A stretch of DNA of 6,685 nucleotides, taken from assembly GCA_902485915.1 (NCBI GenBank), contig CABTMH010000008.1, positions 1-6,685 of the forward strand, given 5' to 3'. Made by a program: the position numbers and the translations under genes. Each line of letters opens with the position of its first letter. Within the stretch, counting starts at the first letter, position 1. Origin of the DNA: an uncultured Oribacterium sp. Lineage in GTDB: Bacteria; Bacillota; Clostridia; Lachnospirales; Lachnospiraceae. Below the pieces are notes generated by a model, which was not told where the DNA came from, did no database searches, and worked only from the letters and a program-made list of their open reading frames with translations. Positions 1 to 5,487 of the stretch are shown here, piece after piece.

Positions 1-19
1 CACGACGCTCTTCCGATCT
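1..19 (+). other. Illumina adapter remnant (non-genomic)
   Basis: The first 19 bases, cacgacgctcttccgatct, are identical to the 3' end of the Illumina TruSeq read-1 adapter. The glgB reading frame resumes exactly at base 20. These bases should be treated as a sequencing artefact left at the contig end. They are not biology, and the open edge of glgB at base 20 is therefore artificial. Confidence 0.95.
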
Positions 20-478
20 CGCAAACTTGTAGATCTCACCGAAGCCCATGCCCTCGATGAAGCCCTCGTAGATGCCGCTGGTCTCGAGCGGAAGCATGTA
101 GTTCGCCTCCACATCCCACTCGTTCCGGTCACAGACGATGGAAACCGCCTTCGCATGCGGTGCCCAGACCGCGAAGTGCATGCCCTTCTTCCCGTGCAAT
201 GTCGCCGGGTGTGCACCCATCTTCTCATAAACCTTATAATCGCGGCCCTCGCCGAAGAGGTAACGATCGAGCTCGGTGATGAATACCGGGTCCAATGCTT
301 CCGGCGAAGCGCTCGTCACCGGCCTTTTCTCCTCTTTCTTCGGTGCACTCTTGTGTGCCGCCGGCGCAGCTGCTTTCGCGGTCTTCGGCGCGTTCTCCTT
401 TACCGTGGTTTTCTGTGTATCTTCTGTGGCCGGTTTCGTGCTCCCGGCCGGTTTTGCTTTCCTGAATCTGGTGGCCAT
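20..478 (-). CDS. glgB: 1,4-alpha-glucan branching enzyme, N-terminal part (3' end missing)
   Basis: GlgB cuts alpha-1,4-glucan chains and rejoins them as alpha-1,6 branches during cytoplasmic glycogen synthesis. The 153 visible codons read as GlgB: a leader helix (LDPVFITELDRYLFGEG, about residues 62-78), then KMGAHPAT and the start of the CBM48 domain (HFAVWAPHAKAVSIVCDRNEWD, about 101-122), ending at EIYKFA. The GH13 catalytic barrel lies beyond the window. Residues 1 to about 60 form a Lys/Ala/Pro/Thr-rich, low-complexity extension ahead of the usual start of homology. The ATG at 478 is chosen because GGAGG (484-488) lies 5 nt upstream and the frame is open. A -10 box lies at 511-516. The GH13 hydrolase gene lies upstream on the same strand, which fits a shared role in alpha-glucan metabolism. 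The gene is cut at base 20 by adapter sequence, not by mutation. Confidence 0.9.
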
Positions 479-510
479 GATGTCCTCCGTTTATTTTTTG
501 TCGTGAGAAT

Positions 511-516
511 ATTATA
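511..516 (-). promoter_or_regulatory. -10 box of the glgB promoter
   Basis: On the minus strand 516-511 reads TATAAT, a perfect sigma-A -10 hexamer, about 33 nt before the glgB start. No good -35 is visible: the hexamer 17 bp upstream is GGGAAA, and it falls inside the 521-547 palindrome. A weak -35 suggests activator dependence, or occlusion by whatever binds the palindrome. This is a motif call only. Confidence 0.55.
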
Positions 517-520
517 CAAC

Positions 521-547
521 AAAACGAGGGGATTTTCCCCTCGTTTT
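521..547. terminator. Perfect palindrome: bidirectional-looking terminator or operator before glgB
   Basis: A perfect 12-bp stem (521-532 with 536-547) closes a 3-nt loop, with four A at the left edge and four T at the right. On the minus strand the hairpin is followed by TTTTGTTGT, so it can terminate transcripts arriving from the GH13 gene just before the glgB -10 box. The sequence is symmetrical, so it could also work on the other strand. It covers the -35 zone of the glgB promoter, so a repressor operator is an alternative reading. Confidence 0.6.
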
Positions 548-616
548 GACATTTTTGCCATATTGTGCAGATCCGTTTATTAGTCGGCACATTCCTGTTC
601 TTTAGTTGTGTAGTTT

Positions 617-707
617 GAGACGCCCGGAGGGCTGCCAGCAGAAGCCATACGGAGAGTCTTCCGAGCTCGCAGTACTGTGCTTCTGATGGCAGCCCTCCGG
701 GCGTCTC
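617..707. repeat. Long inverted repeat (21 bp plus 7 bp stem) after the GH13 gene
   Basis: 617-637 is the exact reverse complement of 687-707 (21 bp). After one mismatch (638/686), 639-645 pairs with 679-685. The total is about 28 paired bases closing a 33-nt loop. It begins 13 nt after the GH13 stop codon on the minus strand. No U-tract follows, so it is not a classical terminator. It may be an mRNA 3'-end stabilising hairpin, a miniature palindromic element, or part of a two-part terminator with the palindrome at 521-547. A second pairing, 673-680 with 713-720 (8 bp), would compete with it. Confidence 0.8.
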
Positions 708-720
708 ATCACGCACAGTA

Positions 721-2043
721 CTATTTCACCTTGATCATCCGGCCGGAATTTGCATCAAGCCGGATCATGATACGGTTATCATCCTCGATCTGGATCGTCT
801 CCTCGGTCTGCAGGTCGAAGGCAAGCTTTGCCTTCATCGGAAGGGTCACATAGAACACCGCCGGCTGCTCATCGTTGTTGAGCGCCGTCACGACCGCACT
901 ATTATGGTCCATGCGGGCGTAGGCCCACTGACGGTTCTGAAGATACAGCTCCTTATACTGCCCCATGTGGAGCTCCGAGTTCTTACCATGGATCTCCGCG
1001 AGCTTCGCAACATAGGAGGTGAAGTCGTTCGGCTTCATCTCCTCGAGGTCGATGGACGGACGCAGCGGTGAATCATCCGCCCCCTGCTTGACGCCCTCGA
1101 GACCGAACTCGCCGCCATAATAGATGGATGGCTTACCCGGCAGGGTAAACATCGCCATATAGCATGGGCGGAGGTTGTTCTTATTTTCGAGCTTCGACAC
1201 GATACGATCCACATCATGGTTCTCGAGGAAGAGATACAGATCCCGACCGATCGTGAGATTACGGTTCACATTATGCGCGATCTCGAAGAAATTATGGCTG
1301 TTGAAACCACTGTAGATGGACTTATGCAGCTCGTAGTTCGTCACCGAGTGCAGGGTCTCCGGATTCACCCAGCGTGCATACTCTCCATGGATCACTTCGC
1401 CCATCAGCCAGAACTCCGGCTTCATCTGGTTCGTGAAGTAGCGGAGCGTATGCTGGAAACCCATATCGAGCACATCGGCACAGTCGAGACGGAGACCATC
1501 GATGTCGAAGGTATCGATCCAGTACTGCACGACATCGATCAGATATTTACGGACGCCCTCGCAGTTGAAGTTCAGCTCCGGGAGCTCCCAGGCACCGCGC
1601 CATGCACTGTAGTGGAAGCTGTCGCCCCATGGAGAACCGCTATCGAAGCCGACGCCCTTATACCAGTCCTTATACGCACTATCCCAGCGCTTCTCCTGGA
1701 TATCCTTAAACGCGAAGAAGCCACGACCGGTGTGGTTGAACACGGCATCGACGACGACTCGGATGCCGTAGTTATGCGCGGTATCCACGAAGTGGCGGAA
1801 GTCTGCATTGGATCCTAATCGGCGATCGACGGTTTTATAATCCGTGGTGTCGTAGCCATGCGTGCCGGACTCGAAGAGCGGGCCGATGTAGATGGCATCG
1901 CAGCCGAGCACCTTCAGGTACGGGATGAAGGCAACGAGCTCCGAAAAGCGGTGACGGATCTCGCCGCCATCGTTCTGCTTCTCGGCACCCACCATGCCGA
2001 GCGGATACATATGATAAAAAACAGCACTGTCATACCAGGCCAT
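721..2043 (-). CDS. Cytoplasmic GH13 alpha-amylase-family glycoside hydrolase
   Basis: This 440-residue enzyme probably hydrolyses alpha-1,4 bonds in intracellular maltodextrin or glycogen-derived chains. All four GH13 regions are visible (numbering from the chosen ATG): region I DAVFNH (about 99-104); region II GLRLDCADV, with the nucleophile Asp at about 187; region III WLMGEVIHGEY, with the acid/base Glu at about 216; region IV LENHDVDR, with the stabilising Asp at about 277. No signal peptide is seen, so it acts in the cytoplasm. The C-terminal 80-90 residues fit a short beta domain. The GTG at 2049 overlaps the ribosome site, so the ATG at 2043 is preferred. A terminator lies directly upstream and glgB downstream. 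The exact activity (alpha-amylase, neopullulanase or maltodextrinase) cannot be fixed from sequence alone. Confidence 0.92.
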   Translation of the reverse strand: MAWYDSAVFYHMYPLGMVGAEKQNDGGEIRHRFSELVAFIPYLKVLGCDAIYIGPLFESGTHGYDTTDYKTVDRRLGSNADFRHFVDTAHNYGIRVVVDAVFNHTGRGFFAFKDIQEKRWDSAYKDWYKGVGFDSGSPWGDSFHYSAWRGAWELPELNFNCEGVRKYLIDVVQYWIDTFDIDGLRLDCADVLDMGFQHTLRYFTNQMKPEFWLMGEVIHGEYARWVNPETLHSVTNYELHKSIYSGFNSHNFFEIAHNVNRNLTIGRDLYLFLENHDVDRIVSKLENKNNLRPCYMAMFTLPGKPSIYYGGEFGLEGVKQGADDSPLRPSIDLEEMKPNDFTSYVAKLAEIHGKNSELHMGQYKELYLQNRQWAYARMDHNSAVVTALNNDEQPAVFYVTLPMKAKLAFDLQTEETIQIEDDNRIMIRLDANSGRMIKVK

Positions 2044-2048
2044 ATTCA

Positions 2049-2053
2049 CCTCC
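2049..2053 (-). promoter_or_regulatory. Shine-Dalgarno site that sets the GH13 start
   Basis: The minus strand reads CGGAGGTGAATATG. GGAGG (2053-2049) lies 5 nt before the ATG at 2043. The alternative in-frame GTG (2049-2047) shares its first base with this motif and cannot use it. The protein therefore starts MAWYDSAV, two residues shorter than the longest frame. The site begins one base after the U-tract of the preceding terminator. Confidence 0.85.
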
Positions 2054-2054
2054 G

Positions 2055-2083
2055 AAAAAAAGCCGGAGCACGAAGGTTCCGGC
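2055..2083 (-). terminator. Intrinsic terminator after the aminotransferase, touching the next gene's ribosome site
   Basis: The minus strand shows GCCGGA, a 10-nt loop, TCCGGC and then seven U (2061-2055). The 6-bp GC-rich stem is 2078-2083 with 2062-2067. It lies 8 nt after the aminotransferase stop codon. Its U-tract ends one base before the CGGAGG of the GH13 gene, which leaves no room for a promoter between them. Read-through or conditional termination is therefore likely. Confidence 0.8.
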
Positions 2084-2091
2084 GGATTTCA

Positions 2092-3264
2092 TCACACAGC
2101 TGTCGACGGTAGCGTGCGGACGAAGGCCTCGATGCGGTCGAGCGCCTTCTTCAGGTCATCGATGGAGTAGGCGTAAGAGATACGCATGAAGCCCTCTCCA
2201 CAGTCACCGAAGGCGGTACCCGGGACGATCGCTACCTTCTCCTCCCGAAGCAGGCGGTTCGCAAACTCCTCGGAGCTCATGCCGAAGCGCTTGATGGACG
2301 GGAAGACATAGAATGCACCATACGGCTCGAAGCAGTCCATGCCGATCTCACGAAGACGCGCCACGAGGAAGCGGCGACGCTGGTCATAGGCCTCACGCAT
2401 GCGGGCGATATCCTCATCACCGTTCTTCAGTGCCTCGACGGCAGCATACTGCGAGGTCGTCGGTGCGCACATGATGGCGAACTGGTGTAGCTTCAGAATC
2501 TGCCGGAGGATCGGCTTCGGTGCACAGCAGTAGCCGAGACGCCAGCCGGTCATCGCATAGGCCTTCGAAAAGCCGTTGATGTATACGGTACGATCGCGCA
2601 TACCCGGGAACTCGATGATACTGTGCATCTCACCCTTGTAGGTGAGCTCTGCATAGATTTCATCGGTGAGAACATAGAGGTCATGTTCCTCGATGATCGG
2701 GACGAGCTTCTCGAGGTCCTCCTTCTCCATGATGGCACCGGTCGGGTTGTTCGGGAACGGCAGCACGAGGAGCTTCGTCTTCGGCGTGATCTTCTCGAGA
2801 AGCTTCTCCGGGGTCAGACGAAACTCGTCCTTCTCCTCCAGCTCGATCGGCACCGGCACACCACCGGCCATGATCGCGCACGGCGTGTAGGAAACGTAGC
2901 TCGGCTGCGGGATGAGGACCTCATCGCCCGGATTCAGCATGCAGCGCATCGCGAGGTCGATCGCCTCGGAGCCACCGACGGTGACCATGCACTCACTGAG
3001 CGGGTCATAGCTCACACCGAAGCGGCGGTTTATGTAGTTTGAAATCTCAACACGCAGTTCCTTTAAGCCAGCATTGGACGTATAGAAGGTACGGCCCATC
3101 TCGAGTGAGTGGATACCCTCTTCACGCACATGCCACGGCGTATCGAAATCCGGCTCACCGACACCGAGGGAGATCGCATCCTCCATCTCCGACACGATGT
3201 CGAAGAACTTACGGATGCCGCTCGGCTGGATTTCTGTGATTCGATCATTTAATGGACTTCTCAT
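2092..3264 (-). CDS. PLP-dependent class I/II aminotransferase (PatA/AspC-like, fold type I)
   Basis: This 390-residue enzyme transfers an amino group between an amino acid and a 2-oxo acid using pyridoxal phosphate in the cytoplasm. Visible signatures: the N-terminal PSGIRKFFD (14-22), typical of the PatA branch; YTSNAG (61-66); PNNPTG (171-176); DEIYAE (201-206), which holds the PLP ring; SKAYAMTGWRLGY (233-245) with the Schiff-base Lys 234; and Arg 361 in MRISYA, the usual carboxylate-binding arginine. The length is normal for the family. The start codon overlaps the stop of the Lrp-type gene (ATGA, 3261-3264), which implies translational coupling. An AAGG site lies about 8 nt upstream. 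The pairing suggests that amino-acid supply controls the gene. The substrate (aspartate, aromatic, alanine or acetyl-diaminopimelate) cannot be told from sequence. Confidence 0.92.
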   Translation of the reverse strand: MRSPLNDRITEIQPSGIRKFFDIVSEMEDAISLGVGEPDFDTPWHVREEGIHSLEMGRTFYTSNAGLKELRVEISNYINRRFGVSYDPLSECMVTVGGSEAIDLAMRCMLNPGDEVLIPQPSYVSYTPCAIMAGGVPVPIELEEKDEFRLTPEKLLEKITPKTKLLVLPFPNNPTGAIMEKEDLEKLVPIIEEHDLYVLTDEIYAELTYKGEMHSIIEFPGMRDRTVYINGFSKAYAMTGWRLGYCCAPKPILRQILKLHQFAIMCAPTTSQYAAVEALKNGDEDIARMREAYDQRRRFLVARLREIGMDCFEPYGAFYVFPSIKRFGMSSEEFANRLLREEKVAIVPGTAFGDCGEGFMRISYAYSIDDLKKALDRIEAFVRTLPSTAV

Positions 3265-3743
3265 AAGGACACCTTCATTCTCTCATCCACACGCGGCTGC
3301 TCGATGACGGTGCCGTGATCCTTATACTTTCTCAGTACGAAGTGCGTCGCGGTGGACAGGACGGAATCCATCGGAGACAGCTTCTCGGAAACGAACAGTG
3401 CCACCTCCTTCATGGTTCTACCCTTGATCATCACGGTGAAATCGAAGGATCCGGACATGAGGTACACCGCATCCACCTCATCATACTGATAGATACGCTG
3501 GGCGATGGAGTCGAAGCCCTGTCCACGCTGCGGTGTCACCTTCACCTCGATCAGCGCATCGACACGCTCGTCGGCGGTCTTATCCCAGTTGATGAGCGTA
3601 TGGTAGCCGCAGATGATGCCCTCCTGCTCCATACTCTCGATTTCTGCCTTCACTCTCTCCTCGTTCTCACCGAGGATATCCGCGATGTCCTTCGTGGTCA
3701 GACGTGAATTTTTTTCGATAATTGCAAGAATCTTCTCTCTCAT
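3261..3743 (-). CDS. Lrp/AsnC-family transcriptional regulator
   Basis: This 160-residue regulator has an N-terminal winged helix-turn-helix (about 1-50; MREKILAIIEKNSRLTTKDI, then ADILG) and a C-terminal RAM ligand-binding domain (about 60-140; ALIEVKVTP, VYLMSGSFDFTVMI, LSTATHFVLRKYKD). Such proteins form octamers or similar rings and sense amino acids. Three in-frame starts exist: GTG 3875, ATG 3764 and ATG 3743. ATG 3743 is chosen because GAGGAG lies 9 nt upstream and it gives the family's usual length with the helix at the N terminus. The upstream starts have only weak sites and would add an unrelated 37-44 residues. Its TGA overlaps the ATG of the aminotransferase, so it probably controls that gene and itself. 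Confidence 0.9.
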   Translation of the reverse strand: MREKILAIIEKNSRLTTKDIADILGENEERVKAEIESMEQEGIICGYHTLINWDKTADERVDALIEVKVTPQRGQGFDSIAQRIYQYDEVDAVYLMSGSFDFTVMIKGRTMKEVALFVSEKLSPMDSVLSTATHFVLRKYKDHGTVIEQPRVDERMKVSL

Positions 3744-3799
3744 GGTTCTGTACTCCTCTTTCATATGCCGGCTTCCCGACCGCTTATCTGCGATCCAGC

Positions 3800-3828
3800 T
3801 CCGGATGCCAATGTCTCCATCCGGATGC
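3800..3828. promoter_or_regulatory. Possible Lrp operator: TCCGGATGC repeated 20 bp apart
   Basis: TCCGGATGC occurs at 3800-3808 and again at 3820-3828, exactly 20 bp apart, or about two helical turns. The second copy is part of the palindrome CATCCGGATG (3819-3828). A shorter CATCCGG lies at 3893-3899, inside the spacer of the promoter. Lrp-family proteins bind short, partly palindromic sites phased along the helix. Position and spacing fit autoregulation, but this is inference. Confidence 0.35.
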
Positions 3829-3884
3829 TGTGCCGAAACACGTGAACACCGCAGGTCTGCCTGCGCAGTGCGCACAACATCTAT

Positions 3885-3913
3885 ATTTTAAACATCCGGT
3901 GGGCTGTAGACAA
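3885..3913 (-). promoter_or_regulatory. Sigma-A promoter of the lrp-aminotransferase unit
   Basis: The minus strand carries TTGTCT (3913-3908), a 17-bp spacer, then TAAAAT (3890-3885). It lies after the hairpin that closes the preceding gene, and transcription would leave a leader of about 135 nt before the Lrp ATG. The leader contains two short hairpins: GCAGG/CCTGC at 3851-3864 and GCGCA/TGCGC at 3863-3873. Confidence 0.6.
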
Positions 3914-3952
3914 CTTAATATTTACTGTGCTTTTTACTTTCGCTTGTGGTCA

Positions 3953-3984
3953 TTCAGGAAGGCCCTCGGAAGGGCCTTCCTGAA
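3953..3984. terminator. Perfect 14-bp hairpin closing the AIRS_C transcription unit
   Basis: 3953-3966 pairs perfectly with 3971-3984 around a 4-nt loop. It lies 28 nt past the stop of the 4013-4753 gene and upstream of the lrp promoter, so it probably ends that transcript. Neither side has a U-tract, so it may act as an RNA 3'-end stabiliser or a Rho-assisted site instead of a classical terminator. Confidence 0.6.
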
Positions 3985-4012
3985 CTATACTGTTCTGCCT
4001 GTTATGGCTGTT

Positions 4013-4753
4013 TCACTGCCTCTTCACGCCCTCCAGATAGCGCTCCAGCTCCTCATAGTCCTCGCGGGTGAGGTAAGCCGGCTCGACGCCATCCACGCGG
4101 AGGCGCTTCTTTCCCTTCGTGAAGCGTCCGAAGACCGCTGCCTGGATCGGTTCCTCTATCCGGCGATGGGATGCGTCGAAGCCGGCACGGTCTCCCTGCC
4201 TGAAAATCGCATCGGCATCGGCCTTTGCCAGGCCTGCCTGCGCCTTCAGAAAGTCCTCTGTCAGCTGCGTGCCCCGGTCGACGGCCAGAAGCCAGCAGTT
4301 TTCCGACCAGAGCCGGTACGGAAAGAGGTCAAACAGCTCGCAGACCTCCATCGTAAACTGACGGATCGGGATGCGGTCATAACGGAACTCGCAGCCCACA
4401 CCATCGCCTCGCTTCTTCCCGGTCTCCGGATCGATGCCCTCCGATGCGCAGAAGTCCCACAGTGCCTTCAGGACACCGCCCTTCGCCACCGGCCAGCACT
4501 TCGTGACGCCATAGTTTTTCTGATAGCCCGGAAGCAGCTGCTCCAGCGGATCACACGAACCCGAAGGAGCGCCCTCCGGGCGGCAGGCTCGAGCATCCAG
4601 CCCCTCCAGCTTCGCTGTTTCCTCTGTCAGGTACGCCGTACCGAATCGTTTTCTGATGTCTGTCATCCGCTGATCGAGGAGGACACGAAGCGCATAGGTC
4701 CCTGCCTCACCGATCATGACCAGGTCCTGGCCAGGAGTGATATCATGTTTCAT
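4013..4753 (-). CDS. AIR-synthase/HypE-like C-terminal domain protein, stand-alone
   Basis: This 246-residue protein resembles the C-terminal (AIRS_C) half of AIR-synthase-related and hydrogenase-maturation (HypE-like) proteins. Visible similarity: TPGQDLVMIGEAG (about 6-18); YGVTKCWPVAKGGVLKALWDF (about 81-101), which matches the Gly-rich turn and helix usually written HDVTxGGxxxALxE; and IPIRQFTMEVCELFDLFPYRL followed by LLAV (about 128-157), which matches IPI..ET.EICE...NPY. The ATP-binding N-terminal domain is absent, as is the acidic residue of the usual HDxTxGG motif (here CWPVAKGG). An insert of about 20 residues (about 53-73, rich in Cys, Pro and Gly) breaks the domain. No signal peptide or membrane segment is seen. 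ATG 4753 is preferred (GGGA 7 nt upstream); ATG 4777 would add eight residues. Function is not known; the family assignment is from remembered motifs. Confidence 0.6.
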   Translation of the reverse strand: MKHDITPGQDLVMIGEAGTYALRVLLDQRMTDIRKRFGTAYLTEETAKLEGLDARACRPEGAPSGSCDPLEQLLPGYQKNYGVTKCWPVAKGGVLKALWDFCASEGIDPETGKKRGDGVGCEFRYDRIPIRQFTMEVCELFDLFPYRLWSENCWLLAVDRGTQLTEDFLKAQAGLAKADADAIFRQGDRAGFDASHRRIEEPIQAAVFGRFTKGKKRLRVDGVEPAYLTREDYEELERYLEGVKRQ

Positions 4754-4810
4754 ATTTATATCCCGTCTTTCCTGCATCGTCTCGATACAGCACCGAAGTC
4801 TGTGGCAGTG

Positions 4811-4843
4811 AAAAAAAAAGAGACAACCCGCAGGGCTGTCTCT
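4811..4843 (-). terminator. Strong intrinsic terminator of the small membrane-peptide gene
   Basis: On the minus strand an 11-bp stem (4833-4843 with 4819-4829, including one G-U pair) closes a TGC loop and is followed by eight or nine U (4819-4811). The wobble pair forms only in the minus-strand RNA (A-C on the other strand), which fixes the direction. It starts 17 nt after the stop of the 32-residue gene and lies upstream of the AIRS_C gene, which therefore needs a weak promoter of its own or read-through. Confidence 0.88.
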
Positions 4844-4860
4844 CCGTCATTCTGTATCCA

Positions 4861-4959
4861 TCAAAGAATATATGGAAGAACCATGGTCAGCACCATTGCG
4901 GCAACGAGGGCAATGACGATAACCGCGGATACGGTCTTTTTCTGCTTCGGACTCATCAT
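4861..4959 (-). CDS. 32-residue single-pass membrane peptide
   Basis: A complete small gene: AAGGAG (4975-4970) lies 10 nt before the ATG at 4959, and TGA is at 4863-4861. The peptide starts MMSPKQKKTVS, a short positively charged head, followed by about 20 hydrophobic residues (AVIVIALVAAMVLTMVLPYI) and a final Leu. It reads as one transmembrane helix with an N-in positive side. It has its own promoter (5012-5040) and a strong terminator (4811-4843), so it is a monocistronic unit of about 190 nt, which argues for a real gene. It lacks a lipobox and a long mature region, so it is not a classical exported peptide. Possible roles are a small membrane-protein partner or a toxin-like peptide; nothing in the sequence decides this. 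Short length makes it easy to miss in annotation. Confidence 0.8.
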   Translation of the reverse strand: MMSPKQKKTVSAVIVIALVAAMVLTMVLPYIL

Positions 4960-5011
4960 ATCGACTTATCTCCTTCAATCTCTATATCTTCGTTTTCAAA
5001 TGATTCACTAT

Positions 5012-5040
5012 ATAATACACTCTTTCCGAAGCGCTGACAA
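5012..5040 (-). promoter_or_regulatory. Sigma-A promoter of the small membrane-peptide gene
   Basis: The minus strand has TTGTCA (5040-5035), a 17-bp spacer and TATTAT (5017-5012). The leader is about 45 nt, rich in A and T, and leads to the AAGGAG site. The opposite strand also shows TATAAT at 5011-5016 but has no good -35 or nearby gene. Confidence 0.75.
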
Positions 5041-5458
5041 GTTTTTATTATGGGGCCATGCACGCCAGCATGGGCGAAGTGACTTGTTCACTCGTGTACT
5101 GATCAGGCAGGGCCGGAGGGCCTGCTGTGTCACAAACCCTCTCAGGATTTTTACACCGTAGGCACTGTATGCGCTTCATGGCAGGACAATGCCTACATCT
5201 GTATGCCTGGAAACTTGGAACTGTAGTCACGGTAAGCGCTTTATCGTGGAATCATGCCTACTATACAGATTTTCCTTTCGGCCCATCCGGGTCCCGTGCC
5301 TGAATTTACAGTTTTGTTTCACAGATTTCCCTGGTTTGTGAAAAAACAGGAAACACATGCTACCCTCCGGCTCCCTGTCTGAGCAGTACACTTGTGAACA
5401 GTCACTTTCCCTTAATCATCCCTGTGATAAGCTATTGCATCGTCAGAAGTGCGATATC
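5041..5458. other. Non-coding stretch between divergent units
   Basis: No convincing gene was found here. A 60-codon minus-strand frame (5048-5230) begins with GTG without a ribosome site. The stretch has several small hairpins (5056-5073, 5107-5125, and 5317-5343 approximately, with TTTCACA/TGTGAAA arms) and the imperfect direct repeat at 5156-5261. It may hold an untranslated RNA or the decayed remains of a former gene, but no known RNA family was recognised. Confidence 0.5.
5156..5261. repeat. Imperfect direct repeat, 65-bp offset, each copy partly palindromic
   Basis: 5156-5196 aligns without gaps to 5221-5261 with 30 of 41 identical bases. In the first copy GTAGGCA (5158-5164) is the reverse complement of TGCCTAC (5190-5196). 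The second copy keeps TGCCTAC (5255-5261) and has GTAGTCA (5223-5229) as the other arm. This looks like an old duplication of a hairpin unit in the non-coding gap. Confidence 0.5.
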
Positions 5459-5487
5459 TTGACACTGCGTTTCTCTCGCCCTACACT
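5459..5487 (+). promoter_or_regulatory. Sigma-A promoter of proC
   Basis: TTGACA (5459-5464) is a perfect -35. After a 17-bp spacer comes TACACT (5482-5487), a 4/6 match to the -10 consensus. Transcription would start near 5494, leaving a leader of about 95 nt before the proC ATG. The leader can form a hairpin GCCTCA/TGAGGC (5526-5531 with 5555-5560). No T-box consensus was seen. Confidence 0.7.

Noticed and set aside
234..716. A 160-codon minus-strand frame starting near the inverted repeat.
   Set aside because: It overlaps glgB in another frame, crosses two palindromes and has no ribosome site; its sequence is low complexity.
1216..1818. A 200-codon plus-strand frame.
   Set aside because: It lies wholly antisense to the GH13 gene, whose catalytic motifs are clear; high GC makes such shadow frames common.
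3261..3875. The long version of the Lrp gene starting at GTG 3875.
   Set aside because: That start falls near the predicted transcription start, has no ribosome site, and adds 44 residues unlike the family. ATG 3743 fits better.
3722..5161. A 479-codon open frame on the plus strand.
   Set aside because: It is the longest frame but runs antisense through the AIRS_C gene, a terminator, the small membrane-peptide gene and its promoter. It has no ribosome site and no recognisable family.
5048..5230. A 60-residue minus-strand frame with CxxC-like pairs (CRHC, CLRC).
   Set aside because: It begins with GTG and has no ribosome site. The Cys pairs come from the decayed direct repeat, and it reads into the promoter of the small peptide gene.
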